Of a stretch of DNA of 64,000 nt, positions 11,801 to 26,800 are shown one piece after another; position 1 is the first letter of the stretch; every line of letters starts with the position of its first letter. The position numbers and the translations under genes are program-made. The DNA comes from Helicoverpa zea (taxonomy: Eukaryota > Arthropoda > Insecta > Lepidoptera > Noctuidae): positions 4,464,001 through 4,528,000 of the forward strand of contig NC_061463.1 of the NCBI RefSeq assembly GCF_022581195.2, in the 5' to 3' direction. The notes beneath the pieces were generated by a model. The model had not been told where the DNA came from. It was given only the letters and a program-made list of their open reading frames with translations, and ran no database searches.

Positions 11801-14800
11801 ATTCCGTCTAATATAAAAATAAAATAGTACAATAATAACATTTATAAAACTAGCTTCCTCCTCTCTTCTACGTTGCCGTGCCCGACGGGGTCCATAATGT
11901 AACAAAACAACATAATTATGTAACACCATCACGAAACTTATGGAGTGCAATAAAGTATTGAAGTATTGAAGTATTGAAGTATACATGCATGACGACTTAC
12001 CGAGGGAACAATATCCCATGATCCTCAAAAGTAGATTTCCGGGGACCCGTAATCCTAAAAGAGGTGATTAACCCTCTTGTCCATCCACAACAAGGTTCTG
12101 AATTGAACGAACTCAATTTCATACAAAAACACTTGGCAAAACCCTTAGGTGCAGACGTCACCTAATTACGAGCACACAACATATTAAAATTGCTCTTGTA
12201 AGTACTTACGAACCTCCCTTAATAGGAGTGCGAGATCGCTTGTACAGACGCCGACAAAATTCATAGATAATGAACAAGATACTGTAAGCGAAAACTCCTT
12301 TCTCCACGTTCCACATTCAAAAAGTAAAATACCCGCCACACAAAATGGCCGACCGTTTTTAAATAAAAACAAACGCTAATTAACATAAAACACAAGAGTT
12401 TAAAATTTTCGTACCGCAACCTGTATCGGAGATGGCACAATTTGATTTTATTTTTGTTAAATAAGAGATTTGAGGTTTAGGTAAATTTTGAATCAAATTG
12501 GATTGGATTATGGGTGTCGGAAATTGTAATTAGAATTTTACATTTTAGGGCAATAATCCGATGCTTTAATTTATTGTTATGAAGACTGATTTTGTATATA
12601 AATGCAATGTGTATGTTTAAAAGGAAAGTCGTGTTAGTTACTGTTTCTTATAAAGAACGGCTAAAACTAATTATTTGAAAATTGGTGGGGAGGTAGCTTA
12701 GAACCCGAAGACGGATTTAGGATTAACATTTATATCCTCATCAGAGCCTCGGATGCGGGTGAAACTGTGTGTGGAAGCTAGTACCTATTCTATAAAACAT
12801 TGTAATGCAAACGAACGTCGTACATTATTGTTTAACGGTAATATTTATGTTGAATACGCATTACGCAACTCCATTACATTGATCCAGCACAAATACCGTA
12901 CTTAATAATCTACTCCAATAGACTAAAAATCGTTGTTCCGTTAGAAGTTCGTGTGGATTCCTTTATAGCTTCTACGGCATAACACTTCCCATATAATTTT
13001 ATAGTTTGATCCGCATTTTGCACAACCATTCCACTGCTTCCAATATAACAGGGTTATATTCCGGCGCATTCAACGTACGCATACTTAAATATGTATGTAT
13101 CGCTCAACCTATTTTCCTTAAGGGCTCGCTTTCCTTGATTTATCGAAAATTCCTTTGATGCGAGCCACTTCAAGCATCTTCACCTAAAATGCAAAAACGC
13201 TTCCATTTTTCAAGATCCCAAATAGGAGTTGGGTAACAAACATTTTATCCCGAATCCCTCACTTGGAGTGAAAAGCTGATACAACTCAAAACTCATACAA
13301 ATTGTATCGAAATGAGATCTATAAGAGTGTATATTGCAAGAAAAGGTTCAGCTGATAAAACAGCGGGTGTATTGGTATTGTCCGTCAGGGTTTTGAGTCT
13401 GGAGTCCGTTCAATAGATTTCTGAAGGAACCCTTTTGTAGGAGAGTCAAGTCACGCCCAGGAGTGCTCGATTCGCGCATAGAAAGGTACAGTCGCAACGA
13501 TACATATAAATAATTCATACGAATAGTAACGAGTAAACATTGAAACAATCCGCTCTCGTATATACCTCTAGTTTTTCGGAAGCATCCCTTTAAGGTGGAG
13601 CCGGAATAGTGTATCGTTCGTAATCATGCAAATAGGATTTGGGTGGATTTAAAAATTATGTTGCTTTTATACGTAAATGGTTTTGGTACGAGTAATAGAG
13701 CTAAGTAAATTGCCCGGAGCTTAATCCGGGAATTATATAAAAATATGTAGATTTTGCGCTTGTTATCCCGTGTTATTTTAATGTTATTGAGGGTGTAACT
13801 GAAAACAAATAAAGGAAATGTTTATAAGAATTTCGTTTTTTTTTTTCAATGCTGCAATTAAGATCGCATTGTGTCGAGTTTTTAATACTGAATTTATATA
13901 TGTAGGTAGGTACTTGAGCGCCGAGAATATACTTTTCTTTATATAATTTTATCGTGTGATACGGGGAAACATTTAAATAGACATTTATTAATTTTACGCT
14001 AAATAATCTTATTCCGTTCATTACGTAACTTATTACAATTTTGATATTACTATCTTCGAAAGCTACTACTATACATCGTTCCGTACATCAATTAAAAACG
14101 TTTTTCAATCCGTTATTTCCTAACTCAAAAGAATAGCAATAAATAAAACATAAAATAAGCTTCACAAACAAAACTCAGATAAAATATTAACCAATAAATG
14201 TATCGTTGGAAATTCGATAGTAAACAACATGAAAATTGACCCCAGGCTTGTCCTAACACAGAAATTACGATAATTGTTTACACAAAATATTATTCACGCT
14301 ACACAAAATACGACCAAAGCCCTTTTAATTAAAAATGACCATCGGAAAATTATCATTCACATAAAATTTTAGAACAATACTAACTTTCTTTCATTATTAT
14401 ATCAATTTGTTTGGAAATTAACAATATTATCGATCTTATAAAACGAGCTGGATAACCCGATTTCACTCGCATCATAAGGTTACGCAACTGTATAAAAAGT
14501 TAACCTAGCATTTTTTTATAAATGGGTTAACTGATAGTGAAATAATTTATGAAAATGAAAATGAATGAAGTTGTTCTTGAGATTAGCGCGGTCAACCAAT
14601 TAGATACTTTTCCGCCTTGTAGTGTTACAAGTGAAGATATTATTCATAATTCCTTACAAAAAAAATTACCTTAGGTACTAATTATTATACGGCGGTGTTT
14701 GTCAATTTATGAATTGTTCAATGTTTAGTGCCATTGAACTTAGGTGCGAAGGAAATTAAAATCGTTTGTTCACGTACACGCGATCCGATGATTAAGACAA

Positions 14801-17800
14801 TATAACGATCTCTGCTCATAATTCTCGTTTACGTAATTATTATATTGTTAGAAGTAAATACGAGTGGAATAAGTGGAAAAATTGTTTGTCACTGATTATA
14901 GGAAAAAAACTCTGTCTAACATATCACGCTATTTCTGATTAGGTGTCAAAAATCACGTTGAAATTGTATCTTAATTAAAGAAATATTTTATGGGAGCTAA
15001 AGAATAAAATGAAAATGTAAAATATGAGAAAATATAGTTATATACGAAGTCATGTTGTTAAAAAGAGCTACGGTAAAAAACTGCAGGTTGTTAGCCCAGA
15101 AAGGAAAGCATACCAAATTATACAGCGGCGCTTGTTAACGAAAAACCCATTAAAAAACAGACACATGGAAAATATGCAAACACCACTTGACTCCCATTAA
15201 ATTTTCCTTCATAGTAAGCCCGGTTCTTCTGCTCCCCTTAATAAAGGGGAAAGGTATTACTTCGTAGAAGTGGAGCCAGGATTTAGAGTAACAGCACACT
15301 GGCAATTTTTAAGTCGGCCGATAGTTTGATCGGGCGCTTGATAAGTATGGAAATGAATGGTGCGCACATAATAACGATATTGTTTTTATTGGTATCAGAC
15401 CGAGTAAAAGCTTTGATTGAACTCACGATTTTCTTTAAACAAAAATTCAACCATCGGACCGAATGTCGACCGATTATTTAGTCTGGAGTATGCGGCTTTT
15501 CTTAACCAACACACTTTCACGTTTTCTTCTATCAACAACTTTACACGGAATTACATTATCCAACGTTGTAGGTACTTTGTTCCTGTTTTTGAATTATTCT
15601 TCCTTTTTTCTAGAATATTCCTTCTTTTTGCTTAAGAGAAAGATCTGAAAGCTTTCCTGACTAAAAGGCGGCGAGTGGCTTAATGACTGCTAAGCTCATG
15701 TGTGCCGAACAACACTGGTACTGTTTTTCTTTTATTGCAAGATAAAATATTTTTCACTAGCAAATATTGGTATTTTATTTAATGACCTTTCGCTTGTAAA
15801 TATTTGAAACATGAATTGAATAACATATGGGAGTAAAATTGACATAACATTTTTTTTTGTATTGCTATTACATGGTTTGCAGAGCTATTACGTACCTATG
15901 TTTGCTTTTCTCAGACAAATATTGACTAACAATTGATATACTTTTTTTGCCATTAGCTACATGTATTTTTTTACAACAAAAATATGTATGTTATGAGTTA
16001 TTTACAAGTTTATAATAAAATAGAAATATAGATTAACAAAGATTTTCATTAAACAAAGCCACAAAACTTTTACATTTAACAATATTAGCGAGGATTTCAC
16101 AACTTTCTTTATTACAATGAACTGGTTAACAGCTGTTTCTGAAGCTCATTCGATGCTAGATAGTGTCTGTCGCCCACAATGCAAGAACTTCCCACTGAAA
16201 AACTTGTGTCTTTGTCGAAGTTGAGCACAATCAGACACTGCGGAAAACTACTCATTCAGCTCGTTCCACGGCTGTTGTAAATTTATGTCAAGCTCGTTTA
16301 TGGGAGAACTTGGTATGAGTTACATACGCATTTTTAGTAACGTCAAATGTAACACAGAACTGTATAGCTTAGTTCAGCCATTTATAAGAATAAAACATCA
16401 TGAAAAATGGATACTGACATTAAGAAGTCTATGGAAAAAGTATATTCCGACTCTTGTTCCTATAGGCTGGAAAACTCGTTAGAGACACTCATAAGGTCCA
16501 CGCGTGAATGCGGGGGATGTGTTTCCAGTAGCTACATAAAACTATTTCCAATATGAGCAAAAATAAAAAGATTATAATTAAATTAGTAGTTAAAATATTC
16601 AAGTTCCTATTAACGACAGAAAAAAAACCGACTTCTAATCGTTGAATACGTTGTTACAAACGTTTTATCCGTCCATGCTTAAAACTGAAACACAAATCAA
16701 TTTGAACCAAGGTCTGTTACGGAATATCTACCGAACTACTCATTGGAACGCCACGCTAAATGATTTTTGGATCGTATGACCCTGACCTCTGTAACTCCCT
16801 CGAATAACGTATCCAATCAATTATTTAGTATAGTCTAGTGTTTGTATTCCAAATGGTAATTTACATAGGAATATGTAGTAGCCATTATATCATGAATTCA
16901 ATTTGTTAGTGTTTGTAGTTATTGGGGAGTTATAGGTTTAAATTATGTGTTTGTAATGGTAGTGTATATTGTGTGTGACTCAAATTTTGGAGGACCATTT
17001 TTTGGGGTATAAATTGTCTGTGATGAGATTCAGGTGTTTTTTGGAGCAGTCTGTACTAATGTTATATATCTGATGAGTTTGTTTCTTTAGTAGAAAAATA
17101 TTTCAGTTTGAGAATACGATAATAAATTGAGAAAGGCATGGCGAAGCTGTGGACAAAACTTGTATTTTACTTATATTTTTTGATTTGTTAAATAATTTCG
17201 AGTACGGAAAGGATTTAAACTACGGAGTAGTGATTTCAACTAGAAGGGAAACCATTAAAAGGGAAGGGAAAACATTAAACAAAAATAGTCTTCAAATTAA
17301 ATAATCTTCCTTGAATTTAGCGGCAGAAAGCCACTCTAATCCATAAATAATAAAGAGATTAATTGAGGCCTATTTTTTCGTTGAAAATATTAATGGTCTA
17401 AATATTCTCGCCAGTTTATTATCCTGCCCAGGAAGGTATGTTTTTGTTTAATTAAACCTTTTGCCTAAATTAAGAAATTCGGAGAGAAATAAAAAGTGGT
17501 TTTAACTGAAATAAAAATAGAAAATCTTCTTAATTCGGCTGAGTAATCGCTTAAAAACAAGCGATTATTGGATTAATTTTAATAAAAAAACATAGAGTAC
17601 AAATCACAATGTTTGGTAAGAATCATATAATTAAATGAAGCAGCAATTCTTCCATTCTAGATACACTCCTCTGCTTCGAGTGGTACCTTACCTCAACGGA
17701 GGCCCCAATCTACGAATCCACAGCCATCAATTGTATTGTCCCAATAAGTCAAGATTCCGATAATAGGGTCTACCTACAAGATTTAAATAGCTTACACGTG

Positions 17801-20800
17801 TACAGAATTATCGGGACAGTCTGGCCGTGACAAGATAAAGCTTTATATAAATAGTCAAATAAATAGGTACCGTTATATTAACAGCTGCCAAATATCCAAT
17901 TACCAATTTATATTAAATGGCAGTGTCCACGCCTCTGCCGTTTCCAATTTCACAAAAAAAAAACTCATCATAGATATGAAAAAAATATATTTATATTTTT
18001 TTTTTCAGTAGAAATTCATTATTCATCACTATGACGAACGCTTTCAGCGGAAAGCGTTCGTGACTGAAATCATTAATTTTTCATGCATTTTGATAATATA
18101 ACAGCGAGTCAAAGTCACGGGTCATTCTAGACGAATATTTTATGTATTTTATTTAATCATGGTTAAGTTGAGTTCGTCATTGGTGGCGACAGTTGCGTTA
18201 TGGAATTGTTAATGGGTTAGTGGGGTCACATGTTATAAAGTATGTATCACATTGACGAAATCAGAATAAGTTTAGACCTAAGAGGGGGAGATGGGAAAAG
18301 AAGTTTTTTTCATGTTGCTGTATTTGTTTAATCTGAAATATTTGAAAGGATTATGCTATAATTTTGTCTTATCTGGTCACCGATTGGTGAAGCGACTTCC
18401 CTTCGACGGGTCCTGGGTTCAAAGGTATGTAAGCTGGTACTACCAACTGTATTCAGTAGTAACATTGGTTATATATCTTATACTCCCAATCACTTTATGT
18501 ATTAAAAAGCCAGTTAAAGTTAAACTTTCCCAGCAATAATTCGTTTTTAAATACCTCAATTTACAAAACCTAACACTCGTAACAGAATTCTTACACCTCG
18601 TATCGTGAACACAACTGGTGATTGATTACGTTGATCGCGATAGGGTCGGCCAGGTTTAAGTAATAATTTAGGAAAAGGTCAAAAGTGTCACTTTATGTTA
18701 TTTGAATATAACTGTACGTGACATGCCGTGTGTGTAAGCTTTGGCCTGAAAAATGATGTATTATTGATATTTTAACATGTATTTGGAGATATTATGAGTT
18801 GTCATTTTTTATGATTCGGTACGTAGTTATTGAATCCAATTTACTATGTATAACATTCAATTATTGAACAATAAACTTATTGTAATTAAAAAATATAAAC
18901 TATACCTGGGTATACATAGCATATATAGCTCATCATACAGGTTATTTAATCAAATAGGTATAGTTCGAGTTTTTATGAAGTCGGTTTCGAATTTCATTCA
19001 AACATTTCTTTTTAGAAAAAGAAAGTATTCTTAACGTTTTAAATCAAGAAAAAATATGATTAATCCTCGCACAAGAACAACAAAAACTTGCACAAAGATA
19101 GCATAAAAGGAAGGCACAAATGATACGGTTTGATGTACAAAACCCCCGACTGCACTGTCAATGTAACACAGTCACGATACTTGCCGTTTTTCGCGAAACA
19201 TTTCTGAGTCATGAACCTCACTTTACGGTTCTAGAACTTTCCAAATGCTATCGGAAATTAAACTTTGGATTGTGTAACGGTTTTTATTTATTGTTAGCCG
19301 TAATTTTGAATGGTATTTTTGTGATAAATATGCTAAGTTTGAGAAGACTTTTTTGTAACAAATGTTGGTTTAGAAGTTGGATGTTACAGTAATCTTTGTT
19401 TCTTCTTAGCTGTCTCAAAAGCATAAAAATACCAGAAAAATATTTTACGACGCGTAAGCTACTATAACGAAAGAGAATACAATTTAGAATCCCCATCTTT
19501 TTAGCAGCGTGGTTAAATTACAGTTAATAATTTATAACTGTCTAAAATTCCAGTTCTTATTAGGAATTCCAAGCCAGGAAAGTAAATTCAATTTTTACTG
19601 CATAAAAACTGGTCGGACTGAATTTTTCACCTCTTGTATAGGATATTAAAAATGGCTGGGAGCCAAAATTTTATATTTCTTTATGAAGCTCATCTCTGCG
19701 TTGAGCATAAAGGATTTTCCGATAATACGTCGCTCGAAATTCTGTAGGACTTTTTAATAAACTTGCTATAGATTTGTAATCTATACTAATATAATTAAGA
19801 ATAAAAAATCATGTTTATATCCCTAAAGGCTCCAAAAAAACTACACCGATTCGAAAAATCATTTCACTGTTGGAAAGGATTTTGTGGGGAGAAAAATATA
19901 TTTATTCATACAAAAAGTTTGAAAATCATGAGCTATTTGCATGCGATATCTATAAATTGTTTTAAAAAAGTGTCACATAGATAAAAATCTGCTACCATAT
20001 TTTACCCCACTTACATCTTTAACCCTTTCTTTCACTATTTAACTTTAAAACAAAATGCAACGGATGATATTTGTGACCACAATCACACAACGGTTACAAG
20101 CCAAAGTTACGATCGTAGTACAATGTTTCACCCGGGGACGTTGTGACCACGAGTGCAGCGAACGACGGGTTAACCCGTACAAGTTTTACAAAATAAAAAC
20201 CCTAGTTATATTCCGAATTTATGTTTTAGTTTTTCTGTATTCTTTTTAGAATTATTCAAATGTAGATTGTTTTTTTTTCGTTTTTATCAGAAACGAGTGT
20301 TTAAAAATACGTTTGGTTTTAAATATATATATTTTTTTGTGTTTTGTTGGTGCGATAAACTGTTGTTGTAAATAAAAATATGTTTTGCGATATTCATTTT
20401 GGAACGTTCTGATTATTATTTTTTAAATAATATCGAAATAAAACATAATGCATTTCATAAATTCTGAGAACAAAACATTTCAGAGGAATCTTGGGAACTA
20501 TTTCCCATTATTCTCTTTATTTAATTTTCTTTAACATAGACTATGAGTACCAAAAACAATAAAACTCAATACAATCACAAAAATCGATCACTTTTCAATA
20601 TTCCATAGACATCACGCACTAGCTTCCATTTTAACGTGAAAAATACAAAAAAGAAAAAACTATAACAGCCAAATTTCACCGTTTTTTGACACGGAAAATA
20701 GTCATTAACAGTCGTTGTTAGCCACGAATTTGATTGGAAATTAAAAGACTCTTTGATTATGATTTATTGTTGTAGAAAAATATTATTGTTTATCTTTGGA

Positions 20801-23800
20801 AATTATAAAAGATAATGGATCGAATTCTACGGGGCATTGAAACTATATACTGACACCTAATATATTATTTAATTGCAATCCGTATATTTATTTAAGTATT
20901 CCACTCACTCTTGCGTATTGAAAATGAAAATCATCGTATGTACCAACCACATTTTATTCAAGACTTGGTATTTACAAACTTACAGCAGGTATGTGTCGTA
21001 AATAAACTTTATTTTCTTTGCAATTTATTTACCAAGTTATTCAGTATTTTCTTTCCTAATGTTGACTAGCTATATTTATTTAAGTGAACGCTTTATAACC
21101 ACTCCCTTCACAGTCGGTTGCATGTTTGATTAAGGAGACAATAACTATGACAGGAAGATTTATCGTGCGTTCATGAATTTCAATAAATTAGGCCGCTTTT
21201 GTTTTCCAAGCATTTGTTCTAATAGTTTAATGACATGCAACGTTTAAGATCCTATTTTATATACAACGTTTATTAATCAGGTTTTTTATTAATATTTTAT
21301 GATTCATGTTTGTGTTTGAACGCTTGCTCACACTTGTGAGGAAAGAAATTATGTAGCACATTTCTGTGTGAAAAAATAATTTGAATCATTCTTACTTATA
21401 CCTGGATTATTACTGATATTTAAATAACAAAATAGGAAGGTATTCCAATTTATATAGCTCTTAAAAATAAATCCTCAAAACAACAACACAAGGATCAGTT
21501 GAACGTAAACATTAGTTTTCTTAACTTACCGTATTTTCTAATAATCTTAACCCTACAGAGCACAAAGCCACCCTAGTGCAAGCCAAACCAAAACCCCAAA
21601 AATTTTAAAAATCCATTCAAAGAATTTTCTAGAACAAAATCCCCTGGTAGGTACGAATTTAAGCACTTTTTCTGTGGAAGCTGAATGCCAAACAAAACAA
21701 ATCCGACGTCCATTAGTAAAGATTAGGCGCAGCGGTGACAGGTTGGTAGGCCCAGGCTTATAAGCACCATTAAGTTCTGTTTTTCCCATCTGACTTAAAG
21801 TGAGACATGCCTAAGTAAATCTATGTAAATGTTCGTCAAGAAAAAGTCGTTGACTTAATGACTGGTTGGCAAATAACGAGATTTGAGTAAACAGGAAAAT
21901 ATAAAAATAGGCATTTACTTTTTTAAAGGTCACCAATGTTTTATGGTTAACAAAATTTTAACAATCCAAAACATAACACAACGTCTAAATAATCCCAAAA
22001 AGTCTCAAACCCATTTTTAAAGTTTGTTTTATCTGTTACGCTTGTGCTCTATCTATTACTTTTGGATGTGTGGTGTTACAAGAATGGATAAAATGAGGAA
22101 TAATTACATTAAAGGAAGTCTGAAAGTAGCACCAGTTAAAATCATCGGCAAGGATATTGAGCCCTGACCTTCACCTGCGTAGAAGAGACTTATTGGTTTA
22201 TTGCCTTAAGTGTACGGTGCGCAAACCGATCCCCATTCTTCCGCCCAGAGCTCATTATCCGTGCCGATAACTATACAGAAAAGATGAGGAGTAGAAGATT
22301 GTCATGGTATGGGCATGTAATGAGGAGGGATGATACGCATGCAACAAAGTGTGTGCTAAGGATGAATGTAGATCGATGGAGAGGAAGAGGAAGACCCAAG
22401 AAAAGATGGATGGATTGTCTGAAAGATGACATGAATAGGAAGTTAGTGAGTGTCAGTGAGTGTCACACACACACAGGAAGACTACCTATTACTTTTAATC
22501 CAGATATTTATTCAAATTCACGTCGTGGAAAAACCTCATAAAACAGCGTTTATCATACCTACATCTTTTTTCCCCAACTAATCAACAATATAAAACTATA
22601 CTAACCAAACGGACAAAGTCGCAGACGAAATCTAGTTATTTAATACGAATGTTAATATCACCATGTTTGCTCTTACAAACTAATCGCTTTACGCTTAGAC
22701 GCGTGCCCAATTACAAAAGGCTCCTAAATGGATTCTTGACGTCTAAAGAGTCAAAGCTTTACTTAACAGACAAAATTACAGTCTAGATTAATATGAAATG
22801 TGATTACATTTTAAATGTCATGATAGACACTAGTGGCCTTACTACAAAAACTTAAACCCCTGTTTTACACTTGTCTAAAAAAAATTTGGCTGCAAAATGA
22901 ACCCTTTGTCAACGTCATAATTTGACATTTTTTTAGACAAGGTATAAACTGACGTTTAAAAGTTTTTGTGGTAAGACGGTAGACATTTACATATATTTAT
23001 TTTTGGCTAGCTTCCTCCCGCGGTTTCACCCGCGTCCCGAGATAGCTGCTTCCCGCAGCTGAATGGTGACAAAAACTATCCCATGTCCGTATCCAGGGTC
23101 TAAGCTACCTCCCCTCTAGTTTTCTGATTAAGCTGTCCAGCCGTTCACGCGTGATAGCGTGACCAATGGATAAAGGGATTCATATTTAAATATATCTTAA
23201 CAGAGATTTCACACTAAAGCATATGGGCCTTACTACAAAAACTTTAAACCCTGTTTTACGCTTGTCTAATAAAATTTTGGCTGCAAAATGAACCATATGT
23301 CAACGTCATAATTTGACATTTTTTTAGACAAGGCATAAACTGACGTTTAAAAGTTTTTGTGGTAAGACGGTAAAAGTTTATTTCTTTCTAAAAGCGACAC
23401 ATTCTCTGTGGCAAAAACCTGTCACACAATTTTAGATGTCTTCGCAGTTGTCAATTATTTTTTGTCGGTCGTATACGTCTGACACTGCCTGTACCAACCG
23501 AGCGAAGAATTCACCAGTCTAAAAGTGCTCTAAACCTGATTTAGGTACTGTGATATTTTTACTGAAATCCTGGACAAATACAAAATACGAAAAAGATTAA
23601 TATTCCTTCATTAGAACAGTTTCAATAGAACTAGTCATAAATTAAGTAAACTTGACTTCATGCACTTGACATAGAGTGCAGATCGATATACACTTAGATC
23701 ACTAATGAGAGTGGAAAGAAAATATGTCTTCTAGAAAAGTAATTGAAACTTCAAACAGATTGACCAGTACTTCTAGGAAGCAACTGGTAATTTAACATTC

Positions 23801-26800
23801 ACTTTTAAAAGCTATTGATCACAAAAGAAATGCAAGCCTGAATGACTTGCAAAACCGTCATATGTAGCTATTTCAATTTCAAACATAATTTTCAATATCG
23901 AATCAAATGCCTAGTTATTGAAAACACAAATACAATCCGAACTGATTATATCAAAGCTATAATTTCCATACGTCAATCCATTTATTACCTTAATAGTTAC
24001 GATATTAGTTTCAAATTACCTTCACGAAATCTACTCTACAATCCAAAGGTTCCATTATTTAGATTACCTACGAATAGTTTTCTGATACAAATCCAATTTC
24101 AATCTTTGTTGTGCCGACTTATGATATAATGCAAATCTATTTTTTTGCTCTAGTAACAATATTCGGGCACAAATGCGGGTTTGTATGCTGATTTTGGATG
24201 AAAGAATATATCTCCGTTCGTCAGCTGTTCGCTATTTCTGATATATTGTGAAGCTGAAAGGACTAATATCTAATATACTTAGTCTAGGGTTGTATTGATA
24301 CATCTGTGTCAATAGATTTTGTTTGCGTGAGCTATTTTTGTTTATTTTTCCGAAATAAACAGTTGACTTATCTGTTCTACTAGTATTGGGATCGTTGTAA
24401 GAGATGACAGCTAAAACTTTGGATACTGTTACTTTCAGCAAGTAGTCTTTGCCCATCTGTGTATACTACAAACTAGCTTCTGGCCGCAGTTTCACTCGCG
24501 TCCCGAGATAACTACTTTTCGTAGCCTCATAGTGTCAAAACCTATCCTATGTCCTTCTCCCTTCTTTTGATTTTTCAGCTTAACCGTTTCAGCCATTCTT
24601 AAGTTGAGTAGTGTAACTAATACGACTTTCTGTTATATTATATAGATTTACCTAGATACTCACTAAGGTTTATCAAACTTCTAGAAAACAAATATCCAAA
24701 AATTAATTCTTATCCCACAAACAGAATAAACTCGATAATGATTTCAGATCGTCGACCCTGAACAAATAAAATAATTAATAACAGAAAATTCCGTTTCGCT
24801 TGACAATCAAAGCTGGGACATTCATTTATAAAACACAATTTATTCGCAGTCTCAGACTCTAATTAGACTAACGATTCGGTAGCGTAAATCACAAATTAAT
24901 TCAGTATTGTAATTATGAAATGATATCCGTATTTTTTATTTGATTTTTAGGCAATAATAATGGTTAATTGCAGAATTTCTTATTTATTAGGTAAAGATAA
25001 ACATTGTTGAATTTCTTAGACATGTATTCAAGTTTTTTTATGCATACGAGAGGTTCAAAACCGAATCAAAATACAAAATGAAGTAATGGTTTTTATATAC
25101 GGCACCCATTCTGCCTACCAATCCACGGTACAGTTTGAGAGCAAGAAAAGTTCAAAACTTTTGCACTAATCATAGTGCCAGAGTTCTAAACTCGAACTCC
25201 TCCTGCATTCACGATCCACGCTGACCTTATTACAGTACGTTGTAAAAACCTAACGCAGTAACCCGATTACGTGCTAATGCTTCAATTTATTTCGCAAAGT
25301 TTCAAACTCCTGCGGTTTTCCAGCAAAGACGTATTGTGTTAAAGGTTGATAGTTATCGCTCACGATTTTCACAACGCGTCCTCGTAAAATGTTAAACAAT
25401 TTCATTATGAACGACCGTATAAAACTCCTCGCTATATAAAAGATAGGTACCTACTCCTATCTTGACCCAAAAAGTTACAAAAAATGTACAAGTACTCGAA
25501 TAATCTTTCTAAGAGTCCTTTTAGTCTTTTCTGAGCACAACGGAAAACCTTTTTATGATTAAAACGTCTGAAATACGAAACTTTTGTTGTCATATCAAAT
25601 TCCAAAACCGAGGGAATTCATTAAACTTATTGCGTAATTTCTATGGAAATGTTCGAACGAATTGGTCGATAGCAAAAAGTAAATAAATTGGAATCTGAAT
25701 GCTTTAGGCAGCTAAGCAATAAGATCTAAGTGGCCCTCACAAAGCCACCATTACGACACTGCCCTAAAAATGTAATTAACAAACACATACTAAGTATAGG
25801 TTTGTGTAGAGCTACACTCACAATTGATGCTCGAGCGACTATCGACCTTTTATCTAAGGCTATAAAACACATTTGACGATAGCTGGCCATTTTTACATCA
25901 ATCAAGGAACTTTTTTTGCGTATAAGCCATCGATGTTAAGCGTCGATGATTAATCTACGCTGTGTCAAAAAATATCCACTATTATTTTGGCATTCTGAAT
26001 ACGCTCTAAAAACTTATTCATACAGTGAGCTGTAATTTTTTAAGTCTAAACTACAGCTTGCAAGTTGGTACGTTTCAGAGCAAAGTGGACTGTGAACTAT
26101 GTAGTTAACCCGACCTCTTTTTGCGAGAACATTTGTATTCTAATCTCGTATAAGCTTTTCGAGAAAAACACGGTACGTTGTCTATTGACTCAGGGGCCTT
26201 TGTATATTTTAGACTTAGTAAGCAGTAAAGAACCTAGTTTAGGTCCAGAGTGTGCCAAAAATTTTAATAACATTACAGGTCTGTACGTTAATAAAAATAA
26301 AATAAAAATAAAAATAAAATAAAATACATTTATTTCAGGTAATCATAACCCATATTGTGACACTCATAGACCTTAATTTAATTTTAATAGTTACGAAAAA
26401 TTAATTAAAATTGACACATATAACAATATAACATATAACAATTTTGCCATTTATATTATAATAAATAAAACAATAAAAATTACCAATAAAATAAAATATA
26501 AAAATTTAGAATTGATTAAGTAAAATAAAAATAAATTAAAATCAAAATTAAATACATTAATTACCTAATAAAGATGGACAATTAATTCATTAAATACGAT
26601 TAAAATTACATTACTACAAAGTTATAATTACATGTCACCATAAAATGAAATGAAAGATAAAATGAAGTAATAAAATGCGCCGTTTCATTATTTTTTTAGC
26701 TTTCATTTGAATTTTCAAGAACCTAACAAAATAAAATTATTTACCAAGTTCTTCAGGTAATAAGTACTTCGATAATATACCACAGTACAGATAATGTATG

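Noticed and set aside
18385..18430. tRNA-like stretch (caccgattggtgaagcg ... tcctgggttcaaagg)
   Set aside because: It has a box-B-like GTTCAA but no foldable cloverleaf or acceptor stem; at most a SINE remnant.
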